Below are positions 63,849 through 64,000 of a DNA stretch of 64,000 nucleotides, one piece after another; within the stretch, counting starts at the first letter, position 1; each line of letters begins with the position of its first letter. The stretch spans positions 25,254-89,253 of the forward strand of contig JJOH01000025.1 of the NCBI GenBank assembly GCA_000696115.1, read 5' to 3'. This stretch comes from Streptomyces olindensis. Its GTDB lineage: Bacteria; Actinomycetota; Actinomycetes; Streptomycetales; Streptomycetaceae. The notes under the pieces are model-generated. The model saw nothing but the letters and a program-made list of their open reading frames with translations. It had not been told where the DNA came from and ran no database searches. The position numbers were made by a program, and so were the translations under genes.

Positions 63849-63974
63849 GGCGACGCGGGTACGGCCCGGCCGGGACGCGGGTAGGACCGGGCCGGCCGGG
63901 ACGCGGGTAGGGCCGGGCCGGCCGGGACGCGGGTAGGGCCGGGCCGGCCGGGACGCGGGTAGGGCCGGGCCGCG
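63849..63974. repeat. 26-bp tandem repeat, about five copies
   Basis: Four 26-bp units start at 63871, 63897, 63923 and 63949, each beginning CGGGACGCGGGTAGGGCCGG (the first has one mismatch), preceded by a partial divergent unit from 63849. The repeats lie upstream of the spermidine-synthase-like gene and run close to the window end; no gene was recognised to their right. Confidence 0.92.
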
Positions 63975-64000
63975 AGGCGGGGCACGGTCGGGCCGCGACG

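Noticed and set aside
63849..63974. A CRISPR array
   Set aside because: The repeats are directly adjacent with no spacers and are almost pure GC-rich units.
63113..63985. An N-terminally extended spermidine-synthase-like protein
   Set aside because: The added residues are translated 26-bp tandem repeats (Pro/Arg/Gly/Ala) with no ribosome site; ATG 63793 fits the family start.

Overview
This window looks like chromosomal core DNA of a Streptomyces species close to S. coelicolor. The evidence is very high GC with strong third-position GC bias, GTG starts, TGA-rich stops, translational coupling by ATGA overlaps, and many genus-specific genes (dasR, wblE, Ni-type sodN/sodX, epi-isozizaene synthase, a SigB-type sigma factor with its anti-sigma factor). 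From memory the order resembles the SCO5217-SCO5284 segment of S. coelicolor; no alignment was run. No tRNA, rRNA, CRISPR, insertion sequence or prophage was seen.

Layout. 1-4035: a coupled pair of HD-domain proteins (the first cut by the window edge), a TPR-like protein and peptide deformylase. 4331-6783: the albaflavenone pair, epi-isozizaene synthase (with a TTA codon) and CYP170A1. 6798-11620: the class I ribonucleotide reductase group nrdA-nrdB-nrdS on the minus strand under a cobalamin riboswitch, with a small membrane ORF lying antisense between nrdB and nrdS. 11672-17346: an acetyltransferase, the wreck of a larger membrane protein gene, a monocarboxylate-type sodium symporter with its DUF3311 partner, and CstA with its YbdD partner. 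17512-26356: the chitin/GlcNAc regulon: dasR, dasABC, nagZ, nagB and a SIS-domain sugar isomerase, with several DasR-like operators. 26511-32203: a DasR-like site and 17-bp tandem repeats ahead of a cytosolic histidine kinase, then wblE, a lipid kinase, and the sigH/prsH stress sigma unit. 32453-35761: a UBP zinc finger, a Na+/H+ antiporter, a PLP enzyme and a membrane protein.

36053-38746 holds the most striking locus: a Family 2B encapsulin (HK97-type shell protein with an inserted cyclic-nucleotide-binding domain) followed by a polyprenyl diphosphate synthase with a long disordered N-terminus, which fits a cargo enzyme of a prenyl-precursor nanocompartment. The sesquiterpene pair lies 30 kb away and uses farnesyl diphosphate, which such a compartment might make.

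39090-49623: small regulators and enzymes (GNAT, TetR with a divergent reductase, YCII, VOC), a Pit phosphate transporter, divergent sodN/sodX, a CGNR regulator, a methyltransferase and a polar amino-acid ABC transporter with an unusual inverted-repeat leader. 50248-56837: malic enzyme, an MDR reductase, a small HTH/ClpN operon behind twin perfect operators, a PadR/DUF4097 operon and two small conserved genes. 57024-60846: the large 2-oxoglutarate decarboxylase/dehydrogenase gene, which carries an apparent +1 frameshift at a G6 run in its linker. 61128-62977: a two-component system. The window ends with a spermidine-synthase-like gene and 26-bp tandem repeats.

A recurring feature is a TAnnnT box 6-7 nt ahead of the start codon at about ten genes, which suggests many leaderless transcripts and was used to choose several starts.
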